Assembly: GCF_001683795.1 (NCBI RefSeq)
Contig: NZ_LIGX01000002.1
Location: forward strand, 186,001 to 250,000
Origin: Neoakkermansia glycaniphila
GTDB lineage: Bacteria > Verrucomicrobiota > Verrucomicrobiia > Verrucomicrobiales > Akkermansiaceae
Direction: 5' to 3'
Length of the DNA: 64,000 bases
Shown: one piece after another, positions 41,943 to 50,422 of the stretch
Numbering within the stretch: position 1 is the stretch's first letter
Layout: each line of letters begins with the position of its first letter
Made by a program: the position numbers and the translations under genes
The notes under the pieces: model-generated
Told to the model about the DNA's origin: nothing
What the model saw: only the letters and a program-made list of their open reading frames with translations
Database searches by the model: none

Positions 41943-43985
41943 CTACTTCTTCGGAGCGAAGCGCGCGTCGAACACCAGCACCTCGAAGGGTTGCAGCGTC
42001 AACTTCACCTTCCCTTCTGCCGGCATGACAAGTTCGCGCACTCTTTGATCGGCATAGCCGGCATGCAGGCGCATCGCCTCCGGCATCCTGCCGACCGGTT
42101 CGAACACCGACACGGCATCCAGTTCGACCTCCTTCGGCTTATCGTCGGGATTGCGAAGCGCCAGAGTCGCACCTGCGGGACTCCATGCCGCATAACCGTA
42201 CACATCGAGATGGTGGGGATTGCCGCCGACCCAGTGCACATCCGCCAGCACCTCGGCATTCTTCCTCGCCCAGCGCACGGCTTCCGCCACATCGTCCCAT
42301 GCCTTGCCATTCATCATGGAAGCCGTCAAATACAGCTCCTGAAGATTCGCACCGGAACCGAACAGCATCCGCGCATCGTTCTTCAAATCGTTGCCCGCCT
42401 TGCTGACACGAGCCGCCTGATACTCCGTACCCAGCACGAGCCCGTGGTGCATCAGAGAACTGAGAGGATACAAAGGCGCACGTTGCACGATCAGGCTATA
42501 GCAATAGGCATCCCGGTAAGTAATTGATTGCTCCCGGTCATCGCCCTTGCCCTGCCAGCCCACATCCGCGCTGCCGTCGCGCCAGGTACAGTCTACATGG
42601 TTCAACCAGAACGGAGACGGCCACGTACCTACGGTCGTACTCAAAAACAACTTGGGATTGATTGCCCTCAACTCGTTGGCAATGGACAGCAGCGCCATGA
42701 AATGAGGACTCACGCCTTCCCCTGCCTTGTCCCACTTGAAGAAATTCACCCCGTCCTTCACCATCAAATCGGCGCACCTGTCGCGAAACCACTTATAATA
42801 CTCCGGCTGCGCGAGATCGAACTTCCCGGCGGACGCAGGCAGCAGCCCCTTGGCCTTCGCATGATTGATGCGCTCCTGCGTACCCGTATAACCGCCGAGC
42901 GGAGAAATCCAGATACCGAAATTGGAACCGATACCCCGGATCGCCTCCGCCGTCTTGCGGAAACCGCTCGGGAACTTCCGTGCGCTTGGCTGCCAGAGAT
43001 CGGCCTGCACATCATCCCAACCGTCATCGAGCACAAACGAATCCAGCTTGATTCCCCTCTTCTTCCCCAGCTCGTCCCCATACGCCTTGACCGTGGCCAA
43101 AAGCTTCTCCTCCGTCGGATTCAAACCGAAATCGTACCAGCAGTTATACTGGAGAAACTGTGTATAAGGCATCGCCCGCTCGCGCTCCAGATAAGCGAGA
43201 AACCCGCGGCGCAACTGACCCTTCGGATAAACGCCGAACACGGCCGAAAACTTCTGCTGCGCACCGGGCTGCATCGGCAAATTGCATGCAAAACCGATCG
43301 TTGCACCATCCTTACCTATTTCGGCTTTCGCCACGGGCAACTCGACCCCGGCAAAAATCCCGCTCTTCCCGACAAGAGGGCTTCCAGGCACCGTTCCCGA
43401 CACGCTGAAGCCCTCCCCCTTCAGATCGACCAGCTGGATATTTTTGATATCCACAGGCTTCGTCGCCTTGATATCGAAAGTCTCTTTCACATACGAAGAC
43501 CCATCCCTCAATTCCGCCCGCCAAGTCACCACAAGCCCGGCTGCCTCATTGTGGAACACCACCTGAAAAGCCTTCCCCGCAAAACCATCCGATGCCCGCG
43601 CGCTCTTGCCCTTCTCCGGCAGCAAGGCCACCTCCACGGGCGGCTTTTCCAGCACGAACGAAGACGCGGGCAAATTGAACCCGCCAGCCTCCGTCGACAA
43701 CCGGAACAACTCGGACTGATTGCCGGACACGGAAGCAGGCTTCTCTTCCGAATTGGAAATGCCGAACCGCACAATCCGGTTACCTTGCACCTCCCACCGG
43801 GCGGAAAGCACCTGATTGCCGAGAACCAGCAACGACTTGCCGCCTCCCTCCTGAAGCACCTTCGCCTCAGCCTTTCCCGGTGCCATCGCGGCATCCGGAT
43901 AAGACACGCTCGTTCCGTTCGCAAAAACGGTTCCCGCCGACATAATGGCGAGCAATGCCGCCGTACACATATTCGTTTTCATCAT
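41943..43985 (-). CDS. Secreted GH36-like alpha-galactosidase/alpha-N-acetylgalactosaminidase
   Basis: A 680-aa exported enzyme (signal MKTNMCTAALLAIMSAGTVFA). The first half is beta-sandwich; the TIM barrel has LQYNCWYDFGLNPTEEKLL and LDSFVLDDGWDD, and the nucleophile Asp is about residue 419 in VNFFKWDKAGEG. The acid/base is probably the Asp in RDGSADVG. The C-terminal domain is all beta. This is the pattern of clan GH-D (GH36 and relatives), which cleave terminal alpha-Gal or alpha-GalNAc, as in blood-group antigens of mucin. Exact family and specificity need comparison. Two Met codons are available (43985, 43982). It is divergent from a GH29 fucosidase. Confidence 0.8.
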   Translation of the reverse strand: MMKTNMCTAALLAIMSAGTVFANGTSVSYPDAAMAPGKAEAKVLQEGGGKSLLVLGNQVLSARWEVQGNRIVRFGISNSEEKPASVSGNQSELFRLSTEAGGFNLPASSFVLEKPPVEVALLPEKGKSARASDGFAGKAFQVVFHNEAAGLVVTWRAELRDGSSYVKETFDIKATKPVDIKNIQLVDLKGEGFSVSGTVPGSPLVGKSGIFAGVELPVAKAEIGKDGATIGFACNLPMQPGAQQKFSAVFGVYPKGQLRRGFLAYLERERAMPYTQFLQYNCWYDFGLNPTEEKLLATVKAYGDELGKKRGIKLDSFVLDDGWDDVQADLWQPSARKFPSGFRKTAEAIRGIGSNFGIWISPLGGYTGTQERINHAKAKGLLPASAGKFDLAQPEYYKWFRDRCADLMVKDGVNFFKWDKAGEGVSPHFMALLSIANELRAINPKLFLSTTVGTWPSPFWLNHVDCTWRDGSADVGWQGKGDDREQSITYRDAYCYSLIVQRAPLYPLSSLMHHGLVLGTEYQAARVSKAGNDLKNDARMLFGSGANLQELYLTASMMNGKAWDDVAEAVRWARKNAEVLADVHWVGGNPHHLDVYGYAAWSPAGATLALRNPDDKPKEVELDAVSVFEPVGRMPEAMRLHAGYADQRVRELVMPAEGKVKLTLQPFEVLVFDARFAPKK

Positions 43986-44027
43986 TCAAAAATCCCTTGA
44001 AAAGAATGGACACAAACCATTCATACC

Positions 44028-44033
44028 ATTATA
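44028..44033 (-). promoter_or_regulatory. -10 box of the GH36-like gene
   Basis: A perfect TATAAT on the minus strand, about 42 bases before the start codon. The -35 is not clear. It shares the 185-base intergenic region with the GH29 promoter. Confidence 0.45.
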
Positions 44034-44130
44034 CGCCCCCGCCACCTCTCATCTTTCACCCAATGAAAACAAAACAATACAAACATTTCCATATAACACG
44101 AACAGAATCGCTTACAAACGCGAATACATC

Positions 44131-44158
44131 TTGCATTTCCATACGTTTGCGATACAAT
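44131..44158 (+). promoter_or_regulatory. Promoter of the GH29 gene
   Basis: -35 TTGCAT (44131-44136), 16-base spacer, -10 TACAAT (44153-44158), 12 bases to ATG 44171; leader about 6 bases. CAAACG/CGTTTG arms (44115-44120 and 44144-44149) flank the -35 region. Confidence 0.5.
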
Positions 44159-44170
44159 ACCCGCCGACGT

Positions 44171-46288
44171 ATGAAGATCACACTGTCTACACTTGCCATC
44201 CTCACCTGCACCTGCGCCAGCCTCGCGACAACGGTACAGGCTGCAGATCAAAGCAAAAAGCCCACCGCTTCCAGCCAAGGCAAAACGTTGCCTCCCGCCC
44301 CGTTCGGCGCCGTCCCCACAGATGCGCAGGTCAATTGGCAGCGCATGGAATTCTACGCCTTCGTTCACTTCGGCCTCAACACATGGACTGGCCGCGAATG
44401 GGGATACGGCGACGAAAATCCGAAAATGTTCAATCCGACGGATTTCAACGCCGACAAAATCATCAAAACCTTCAAACAGGCCGGCATGAAAGGCATGATC
44501 TACACAGCCAAACATCATGACGGCTGGTGCAGCTGGCCCACCAAAACCACCGGGCACAACATCACCAAGAGCCCGTGGAAAAACGGCAAGGGAGATGTCG
44601 TTGGCGAATTTGCCAAAGCCTGCAAAGAAAACGGCCTCAAATTCGGCACCTACCTCTCCCCCTGGGACCGCAACAACGCCGAATATGGCCGCGACGGCTA
44701 CCTGAAAACATACTACGGGCAAATTGCGGAACTGCTGACCAACTACGGCCCCGTCTTTGAAATCTGGTTCGACGGAGCCAACGGCGGCGACGGCTTCTAC
44801 GGCGGCGCACGAGAACGCCGCCAAATCAAGGGAGACTATTACAACTTCGAGCAAATCGTCAAAAACATCCGCAAACTTCAGCCGAACTGCATCATCTGGG
44901 GTGCAGGACATTACGGCGACGCCCGTTGGGGCGGCTCCGAAAAAGGCCATGTCAACTACCCGCACTGGTCCACCCTCAGCTCCACCCAGCCGGGAGGCGG
45001 CGGCACGGGCAACCGCGGCGGCGACCGCTGGGTACCTGCCGAAGGCGACACCACCATCAACCATGCCGGCTGGTTCTGGCACGCCGGACAGGCCTCCCGC
45101 GTCAAATCTCCGGAACAACTCCTCAACGTCTGGTTCGACTGCGTAGGCCGCGGCGCCAACCTCATCCTGAACGTTGCCGCCGACCAAACGGGCAACCTCG
45201 ACCCGGCGGACGTCAAGGCACTCCTCGCCTTCAAGGAACTGCGCGACAGGCTCTATGCCAATGATTTCGCCAAGGGAGCCAAGGCTACAGCCTCGGAAAC
45301 GCGCGGCAACTCCGCCAAATACAGCCCTGCCAACATGGTCGACGACAACCTCGACACCTATTGGGCCGTAGAAGACGGCAACCTCACCCCCTCCGCCGAA
45401 ATCCAGCTTGCCAAACCGGCCACCTTCGATGTCGTTCGCCTGCGCGAACAGATCCGCCTCGGCCAGCGCGTCGACTCCTTTGAAGTAGACGCATGGGAAA
45501 ACGGAGCATGGAAAACCATCGTCAAGGACGGCAAAACCATCGGCAACCAGATCATGGTCCGCCTCCCGGAACCCGTCACCACAGACAAGCTCCGCCTCCG
45601 CATCACCGGCAGCCAGGCCACGCCCTGCATCTCCGAATTCTCGCTGCTGCGCAAACCGGTCATCATCCCGCAGCCGGAAATCACCCGCCAGGGCGACATG
45701 CTCACCATCCCGGAAAAACCCGGCTTCACCGTCAAATACACCACGGATGGCACCGCACCGACCGCCCAGTCACCCGCCTATACCCAGCCTGTGCCATTCG
45801 CGCAGGGAGGCCTCGTCAAAGCCTGCTATATCGACAAGGAAGGAAACATCGGCCCGGTCAAGGAAAACCGCTTCGGCATCCCGAAAACCGGATGGAAAAT
45901 CGTCTCCTCCACGGCGGGCGACGCCACCAAGGCCATCGACGACAACCCGAAAACATTCTGGCACACCCACATGGCACAGGAACAGGCTCCGCCCCAATCC
46001 TTCACCGTAGACATGGGCAAGCCCCACGACCTCACCTCCTTCTCCTACCTGCCCCGCCAGGACGGAACATGCCACGGCATGACTGACCGGTACACCTTCG
46101 AAGTCAGCCAGGACGGTAAAACATGGAAAAAAGCCGCCGAAGGAGAATTCTCCAACCTGCGTGCCAACCCCATCGAACTGAACGTCAACTTCAGCAAGAA
46201 AGAACCGAACGTCCGCTACTTCCGCTTCACGGGCACCCGTGCCATTGAGAAAAACCACGTCTCGGCAGCGGAAATCTCCGTCTTCTGA
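44171..46288 (+). CDS. Secreted GH29 alpha-L-fucosidase with two discoidin domains
   Basis: A 705-aa exported enzyme. After signal MKITLSTLAILTCTCASLA the GH29 barrel contains FVHFGLNTWTGREWG, YTAKHHDGWCSW, FGTYLSPWDRN and the nucleophile Asp201 in FEIWFDGANG. Next are an F5/8C (discoidin) domain at about 370-490 (SPANMVDDNLDTYWAVED), a chitobiase C-terminal/Fn3-like domain at about 500-567 (FTVKYTTDGTAPT), and a second F5/8C domain at about 574-705 (DATKAIDDNPKTFWHT). It removes fucose from mucin or host glycans, and the sugar-binding domains should hold it to the substrate. It is divergent from the GH36-like gene. Confidence 0.92.
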   Translation: MKITLSTLAILTCTCASLATTVQAADQSKKPTASSQGKTLPPAPFGAVPTDAQVNWQRMEFYAFVHFGLNTWTGREWGYGDENPKMFNPTDFNADKIIKTFKQAGMKGMIYTAKHHDGWCSWPTKTTGHNITKSPWKNGKGDVVGEFAKACKENGLKFGTYLSPWDRNNAEYGRDGYLKTYYGQIAELLTNYGPVFEIWFDGANGGDGFYGGARERRQIKGDYYNFEQIVKNIRKLQPNCIIWGAGHYGDARWGGSEKGHVNYPHWSTLSSTQPGGGGTGNRGGDRWVPAEGDTTINHAGWFWHAGQASRVKSPEQLLNVWFDCVGRGANLILNVAADQTGNLDPADVKALLAFKELRDRLYANDFAKGAKATASETRGNSAKYSPANMVDDNLDTYWAVEDGNLTPSAEIQLAKPATFDVVRLREQIRLGQRVDSFEVDAWENGAWKTIVKDGKTIGNQIMVRLPEPVTTDKLRLRITGSQATPCISEFSLLRKPVIIPQPEITRQGDMLTIPEKPGFTVKYTTDGTAPTAQSPAYTQPVPFAQGGLVKACYIDKEGNIGPVKENRFGIPKTGWKIVSSTAGDATKAIDDNPKTFWHTHMAQEQAPPQSFTVDMGKPHDLTSFSYLPRQDGTCHGMTDRYTFEVSQDGKTWKKAAEGEFSNLRANPIELNVNFSKKEPNVRYFRFTGTRAIEKNHVSAAEISVF

Positions 46289-46318
46289 TACGCAGCGGCC
46301 GGACAACACGCCTCTCAA

Positions 46319-46350
46319 GGATGCAATCCCTTCGGATTGCATCCTTTTTA
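46319..46350 (+). terminator. Strong terminator after the GH29 gene
   Basis: GGATGCAATCC (46319-46329) and GGATTGCATCC (46334-46344) pair around CTTC, followed by TTTTTA. It is a textbook hairpin. Confidence 0.88.
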
Positions 46351-46441
46351 TCGCCTTCCGGGCAGAAAACCCGATGACGCGCTGCCCTCTTGCTTTTCCA
46401 TGGAAGGCATCCCATAGTACATTGGTTCCCATTCCTGAAAC

Positions 46442-48004
46442 GTGAACATCTTCCACACACTCATCCAGACATTCCATCGATCCTCCGGTGATGGAACGGA
46501 CAATGCAGCCTCAACTGCGCGCACCCTCGATAGCTCGCGCGGCCTCATGGGGGCCATCATGATCCTCAACCTCCTCTTTCTGGAAATACTCGCCTGCATC
46601 GGAGCCACCTCCGTAGCCGACGGAGTCCACCGCTCCCTGTGGATGTTCTTCGTCTACTGCTCGATGAGCCTCATCTACAAACTCGCAGCAGGCAACAAAA
46701 TCTTCTCGAACAAAGTCTTCCTCGTCAGCAGCCTTGCCATTGCGCTGCATCTCGGCATCGTCGTCATGCTCGCCAACTACATGCGCAGCATGCCGGAATG
46801 GAACTACCTGATGATCCTGCTGGTACCGTACACGCTGGCGCCCATCATCGTCTCCGTCCTGCTGGGCAAAGCCATGGGCACCTTCACCGCCGTCTGCGTC
46901 ACCCTCTACGGCCTCATCCTGATGCCCGACCCCTCGCCCGTCTCCCCGTTGAACTACATCTGCCTCAGCCTGCTGACGGGATTGATCGGCGTCGTCCTCA
47001 CGGGCAACCTCCGCAAACGCGAGCAAATCCTCTCCACGGGTTTCATCGTCGGCATCGTCACCTTCGCCGCAGCCTTCTGCCTCGGAGCCCTCGGTAGCGG
47101 AGACGAATGGTTCCGCGCCCGCAACCTGGGATGGGACATCGGCAGCGCCATCGGCATGAGCTTCTTCGTCTCCGTCTTCATCGGCGGCATCCTTCCCCTG
47201 CTCGAACACATGTTCCACATCAGCACACCCATCACATGGCAGGAACAGGGGGACATGAACCTGCCTCTCCTCAAAGACCTCCAGCTGCACGCACCCGGCA
47301 CCTTCCACCACAGCGTCATCGTATCCCTGCTCGCCGCCAATGCCGCCAAAGCCATCGGGGCCAACTCCATGCAATGCAGCGTTGCCGCACTTTACCACGA
47401 CATCGGCAAAACGAAATACCCTCAGTACTTCGCCGAAAACATCCCCAGCTCCGCCGCCAGCCCGCACAGTGAACTGACGCCGGACATGAGCGCCAAACTC
47501 ATCATCGGCCATGTCACCGAAGGCGTCGAACTCGCCAAAAAACACAACCTCGGCCCCAGCATCATCTCCATCATCAAGGAACACCACGGCCGCTCCCTCG
47601 CCTACTACTTCTATCGGCAGGCTCTCGACAAATTCGAAGCTGCCATGAAAGACTTCGAAGCCGGACTCATCGACACCAAACCCGCCCCCGTCGACGACGA
47701 ACAATTCCGCTACCCCGGCCCCGGACCGCAAAGCCGCGAAGCCGGAATCGTCTCACTGGCGGACATTGTCGAAAGCGCCACCCGATCCCTGAAAAACCCC
47801 ACAGCCGAAGAAATGGCGAACAAAGTGGACGAACTCATCCGGGAACGCCTGTTGAGCGGCCATCTGGAAGACAGCAACCTCACCCTCGGCGACATCCATA
47901 AAATCAGGGACTCCTTCCTCGAAACCCTCAAAACCATGGCGCACAACCGCCCCGAATATCCGAAGCACGAAACGGAACCCGCTCCGAAAAAGGCCACCGC
48001 CTGA
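46442..48004 (+). CDS. PgpH/7TMR-HD-like phosphohydrolase without ectodomain
   Basis: A 520-aa membrane HD-domain protein related to the c-di-AMP phosphodiesterase PgpH. The GTG start is followed by 40 cytoplasmic residues and about seven membrane spans (about 35-265). The HD domain (about 280-480) has TFHHSVIVSLLAANAAKAIG and YHDIGK (His319, Asp320), TEGVELAKKHNLG and IIKEHHGR. PgpH proteins usually have 650-800 residues with a large periplasmic 7TMR-HDED domain; here it is absent, since the first span is near the N-terminus. It is 7 bases upstream of ybeY, the same neighbour as in many bacteria. Confidence 0.85.
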   Translation: MNIFHTLIQTFHRSSGDGTDNAASTARTLDSSRGLMGAIMILNLLFLEILACIGATSVADGVHRSLWMFFVYCSMSLIYKLAAGNKIFSNKVFLVSSLAIALHLGIVVMLANYMRSMPEWNYLMILLVPYTLAPIIVSVLLGKAMGTFTAVCVTLYGLILMPDPSPVSPLNYICLSLLTGLIGVVLTGNLRKREQILSTGFIVGIVTFAAAFCLGALGSGDEWFRARNLGWDIGSAIGMSFFVSVFIGGILPLLEHMFHISTPITWQEQGDMNLPLLKDLQLHAPGTFHHSVIVSLLAANAAKAIGANSMQCSVAALYHDIGKTKYPQYFAENIPSSAASPHSELTPDMSAKLIIGHVTEGVELAKKHNLGPSIISIIKEHHGRSLAYYFYRQALDKFEAAMKDFEAGLIDTKPAPVDDEQFRYPGPGPQSREAGIVSLADIVESATRSLKNPTAEEMANKVDELIRERLLSGHLEDSNLTLGDIHKIRDSFLETLKTMAHNRPEYPKHETEPAPKKATA

Positions 48005-48011
48005 TCCGTCC

Positions 48012-48479
48012 ATGATGCCGGAAATCGAAATCTACCTCAACACGGAAACGCCGTGGCCCACGGAACGAACCGTCGGCCACTACCGCAAACTGCTGGAACA
48101 GGCCCTGCCCTCCCTTCTCTCAGCCCCGCCCGGCCCCGAACACATCCTCTCCACCCTGCAACTCGTCGAAATCAGCATCGTGGACGATCCCACCATCGCC
48201 CGCATCCACGGCGAATATCTGAACGACCCGACCGCGACGGACGTCATTACCTTCCCGCATGGCGACGGCCTCGGTGAAATCATCGTCAGCGCCGATACGG
48301 CCGCCTCCTACGCCGCCGCCCACGGCGTCGACACCGCCCGTGAACTCTTCCGCTACATCGTCCACGGCCTCGTCCACCTGCACGGCTACCTCGACAACAC
48401 GCCGGAACTCCGCGCCGACCTCTTCGCCATACAGGAACCCATCGTCGAATCCTACTATCTCGACGAACTGGAGCCGTAA
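48012..48479 (+). CDS. ybeY: Endoribonuclease YbeY, third metal ligand changed
   Basis: A 155-aa metal-dependent RNase that matures 16S rRNA ends and takes part in ribosome quality control. The core LVEISIVDDPTIARIHGEYLN then ATDVITFP is typical. The zinc motif normally reads H-G-x-L-H-L-x-G-Y-D-H. Here it is HGLVHLHGYLD: His118 and His122 are kept, but the last position is Asp128 rather than His, and the preceding Asp is Leu. An Asp could still bind zinc. It follows the PgpH-like gene, the usual position. MPEIE (48015) is an alternative start. Confidence 0.9.
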   Translation: MMPEIEIYLNTETPWPTERTVGHYRKLLEQALPSLLSAPPGPEHILSTLQLVEISIVDDPTIARIHGEYLNDPTATDVITFPHGDGLGEIIVSADTAASYAAAHGVDTARELFRYIVHGLVHLHGYLDNTPELRADLFAIQEPIVESYYLDELEP

Positions 48480-48531
48480 CGCAAACTTCCGGACAGGGAT
48501 TGCCATCATCCTCCGGCAAGGCACAAAATAC

Positions 48532-48560
48532 TTGTCAAGCCACGTCCTCCCTGCTATCAT
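48532..48560 (+). promoter_or_regulatory. Promoter of tRNA-Arg
   Basis: -35 TTGTCA (48532-48537), 17-base spacer, -10 TATCAT (48555-48560), 20 bases before the tRNA. Confidence 0.6.
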
Positions 48561-48580
48561 CCGTCAGCACATCGCCTTAC

Positions 48581-48657
48581 GCTCCGTTAGCTCAGTTGGA
48601 TAGAGCAACAGCCTTCTAAGCTGTGGGTCATTGGTTCGAATCCAATACGGGGCGCCA
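48581..48657 (+). tRNA. tRNA-Arg (anticodon TCT)
   Basis: A full cloverleaf: acceptor GCTCCGT/ACGGGGC, D-stem GCTC/GAGC, anticodon loop CTTCTAA, T-arm TTGG-TTCGAAT-CCAA, and encoded CCA. It reads AGA. The following small gene may be cotranscribed because no terminator is visible. Confidence 0.93.
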
Positions 48658-48683
48658 CCTTCCCTGCCCCTCACCCTCACACC

Positions 48684-49025
48684 ATGTCCGCTCATCCTCT
48701 CCTTGCGGAAATCGCCGACAAAATGCCTGCACCCGGCATGGTTCTTTGCGTATCCGCCATCATCACCCTTGTGTTCGCTGCCATGCTCTCCACCGAAATC
48801 AGGTGGAAACCGCTACTGGCCAGCATCTACTTCCTCATCCTGATATGCGGCCAATTCCTTCTGCTCAGTGACGACGACCTCGGAGCATGGTGGTGGAAAG
48901 AACTGGACTACGATTACCCCCTTTGCATCGCCTTATGCTGGTGGGGAATACCGGCTCTCGCCCTCCTCGCAGCAGCAGGCAAATGCCATATGGCACACCG
49001 GCGGAAGCCAGCACAAAAGGCCTGA
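48684..49025 (+). CDS. Small membrane protein
   Basis: A 113-aa protein with three hydrophobic spans: MVLCVSAIITLVFAAML, LLASIYFLILICGQFLLL and LCIALCWWGIPALALLAA. The segment between the second and third is acidic and Trp-rich (DDDLGAWWWKELDYDY). No family is recognised. It is 27 bases after tRNA-Arg. Confidence 0.55.
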   Translation: MSAHPLLAEIADKMPAPGMVLCVSAIITLVFAAMLSTEIRWKPLLASIYFLILICGQFLLLSDDDLGAWWWKELDYDYPLCIALCWWGIPALALLAAAGKCHMAHRRKPAQKA

Positions 49026-49031
49026 TCGTGC

Positions 49032-50318
49032 ATGAACCTTTGCGTTCCCCACCTCGCCCACATCTGCCGTGCAGCCAAAAGCCCGGCACTTACTCCACCT
49101 GTAAAGCCCATGAAGGCAAATCACCCACAATCACCCGACCAAACAGGCAACATCTCGAAGCACAATAAAAAAGAACAGCATCCGTTATGGGCGCGTACAG
49201 CCTTCATTCTGCTTTCCGCAGGCACATGCTGCATCTTTCTTCCGCAATGTACCGGCATGGAATCTTCCGATCATCTCGAATCATCGGCACATTGGCACGG
49301 CATCGCGTTGCGCCTGATGGCCGCACTTCCCGTGATCGGAATTATTGTCAAAATCCTTCTTTGTCTCAAGGATCCGAACCATGGGCAACAGCAGGATTTG
49401 CCATACGCCTCAAACAAAACGAACAGATCAAACCGGCGAAACAATGGCCCTGCGCCACTCCTGACACCACAGGCTGAGAGTACCATCATCACTCTTGCCG
49501 AAAAATGGAAACAAAACACCCCTGAATCCGAACGCGAACTTCAATACAGACAAGCAAGGGATTATATGGTCAAAACCATTGCCAACAGAAAAAAACGACT
49601 GACTCTGTTTACATGCTTTCTTCGAAAACCTGCATGGAAAACCGACACAGCCGCCATCAACGAATTTGTCGATCAATTCCTATGCTTCACCACAATATGC
49701 CACCGAGTACAATCTTATAGGAAATTTGCATTCATCGATTCCATCCTGGAGCTGATATCTCGGGAAATGCGCATGAATCTCAGAAACGAATACAACAGGA
49801 AATACAGTCAAGAACGGAAAGAAGCCATCCGTTCCAAATGTCAATACTACCAGTTCTACTCGTTGGAGGGCATTTCAACCCTACTTCAGAACATTGCCAC
49901 GATAGCGGATTGCATGGAGCCAACGGATACATGGATCAAAAGAATGGGGCTGGTCGAACACAGTGCGGCCTATTACGAACAAATGATCATCGACCGTTTA
50001 TCGAAGGAAGAAGCAATCAGCCTGTATATCTCGAGATTATATATCGAATGCCAAAAACGTGAAATGAATCAGGACCACTGCCAACGATACCTGGACAACA
50101 TTCAAAAAATGGTTCGGATTCAGCAGTGGCCGGATGATAACGAATTGCTCCTGAGGCTTCTCGGATTACGCAAGCCCACACTGGAAGATATAGATGACAC
50201 GATAAGCATTATTATCTATAAAAACCATTACATCTCATCCAAATGCCGAGACTGTGCGGAACCGGCATGCGATCCGGAAAACATCAAGCAAACCTCCCCT
50301 GAATCCACGATGGCATAA
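49032..50318 (+). CDS. Membrane protein of unknown function, AT-richer than neighbours
   Basis: A 428-aa protein from the first ATG (preceded by AAAAGG), or 402 aa from ATG 49110. It has two hydrophobic segments near the start (about residues 55-70, TAFILLSAGTCCIFLP, and about 92-110, LRLMAALPVIGIIVKILLCL). The remaining 300 residues are charged, helical and Lys/Glu/Arg/Gln-rich (KRLTLFTCFLRKPAWKTD, ISREMRMNLRNEYNRKYSQE). The later part of the gene uses more A/T-ending codons than surrounding genes, a possible sign of transfer. No known domain is recognised. Confidence 0.6.
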   Translation: MNLCVPHLAHICRAAKSPALTPPVKPMKANHPQSPDQTGNISKHNKKEQHPLWARTAFILLSAGTCCIFLPQCTGMESSDHLESSAHWHGIALRLMAALPVIGIIVKILLCLKDPNHGQQQDLPYASNKTNRSNRRNNGPAPLLTPQAESTIITLAEKWKQNTPESERELQYRQARDYMVKTIANRKKRLTLFTCFLRKPAWKTDTAAINEFVDQFLCFTTICHRVQSYRKFAFIDSILELISREMRMNLRNEYNRKYSQERKEAIRSKCQYYQFYSLEGISTLLQNIATIADCMEPTDTWIKRMGLVEHSAAYYEQMIIDRLSKEEAISLYISRLYIECQKREMNQDHCQRYLDNIQKMVRIQQWPDDNELLLRLLGLRKPTLEDIDDTISIIIYKNHYISSKCRDCAEPACDPENIKQTSPESTMA

Positions 50319-50422
50319 CAACCAACCTTCCGGCTTGGACGTACAACCGTTCCGAGCAGGGGCAACGCGCCTCCCGTTTTCCTCTCAAGGCATCACAGCC
50401 TGCGGTTCCTGCCATTCAGATT

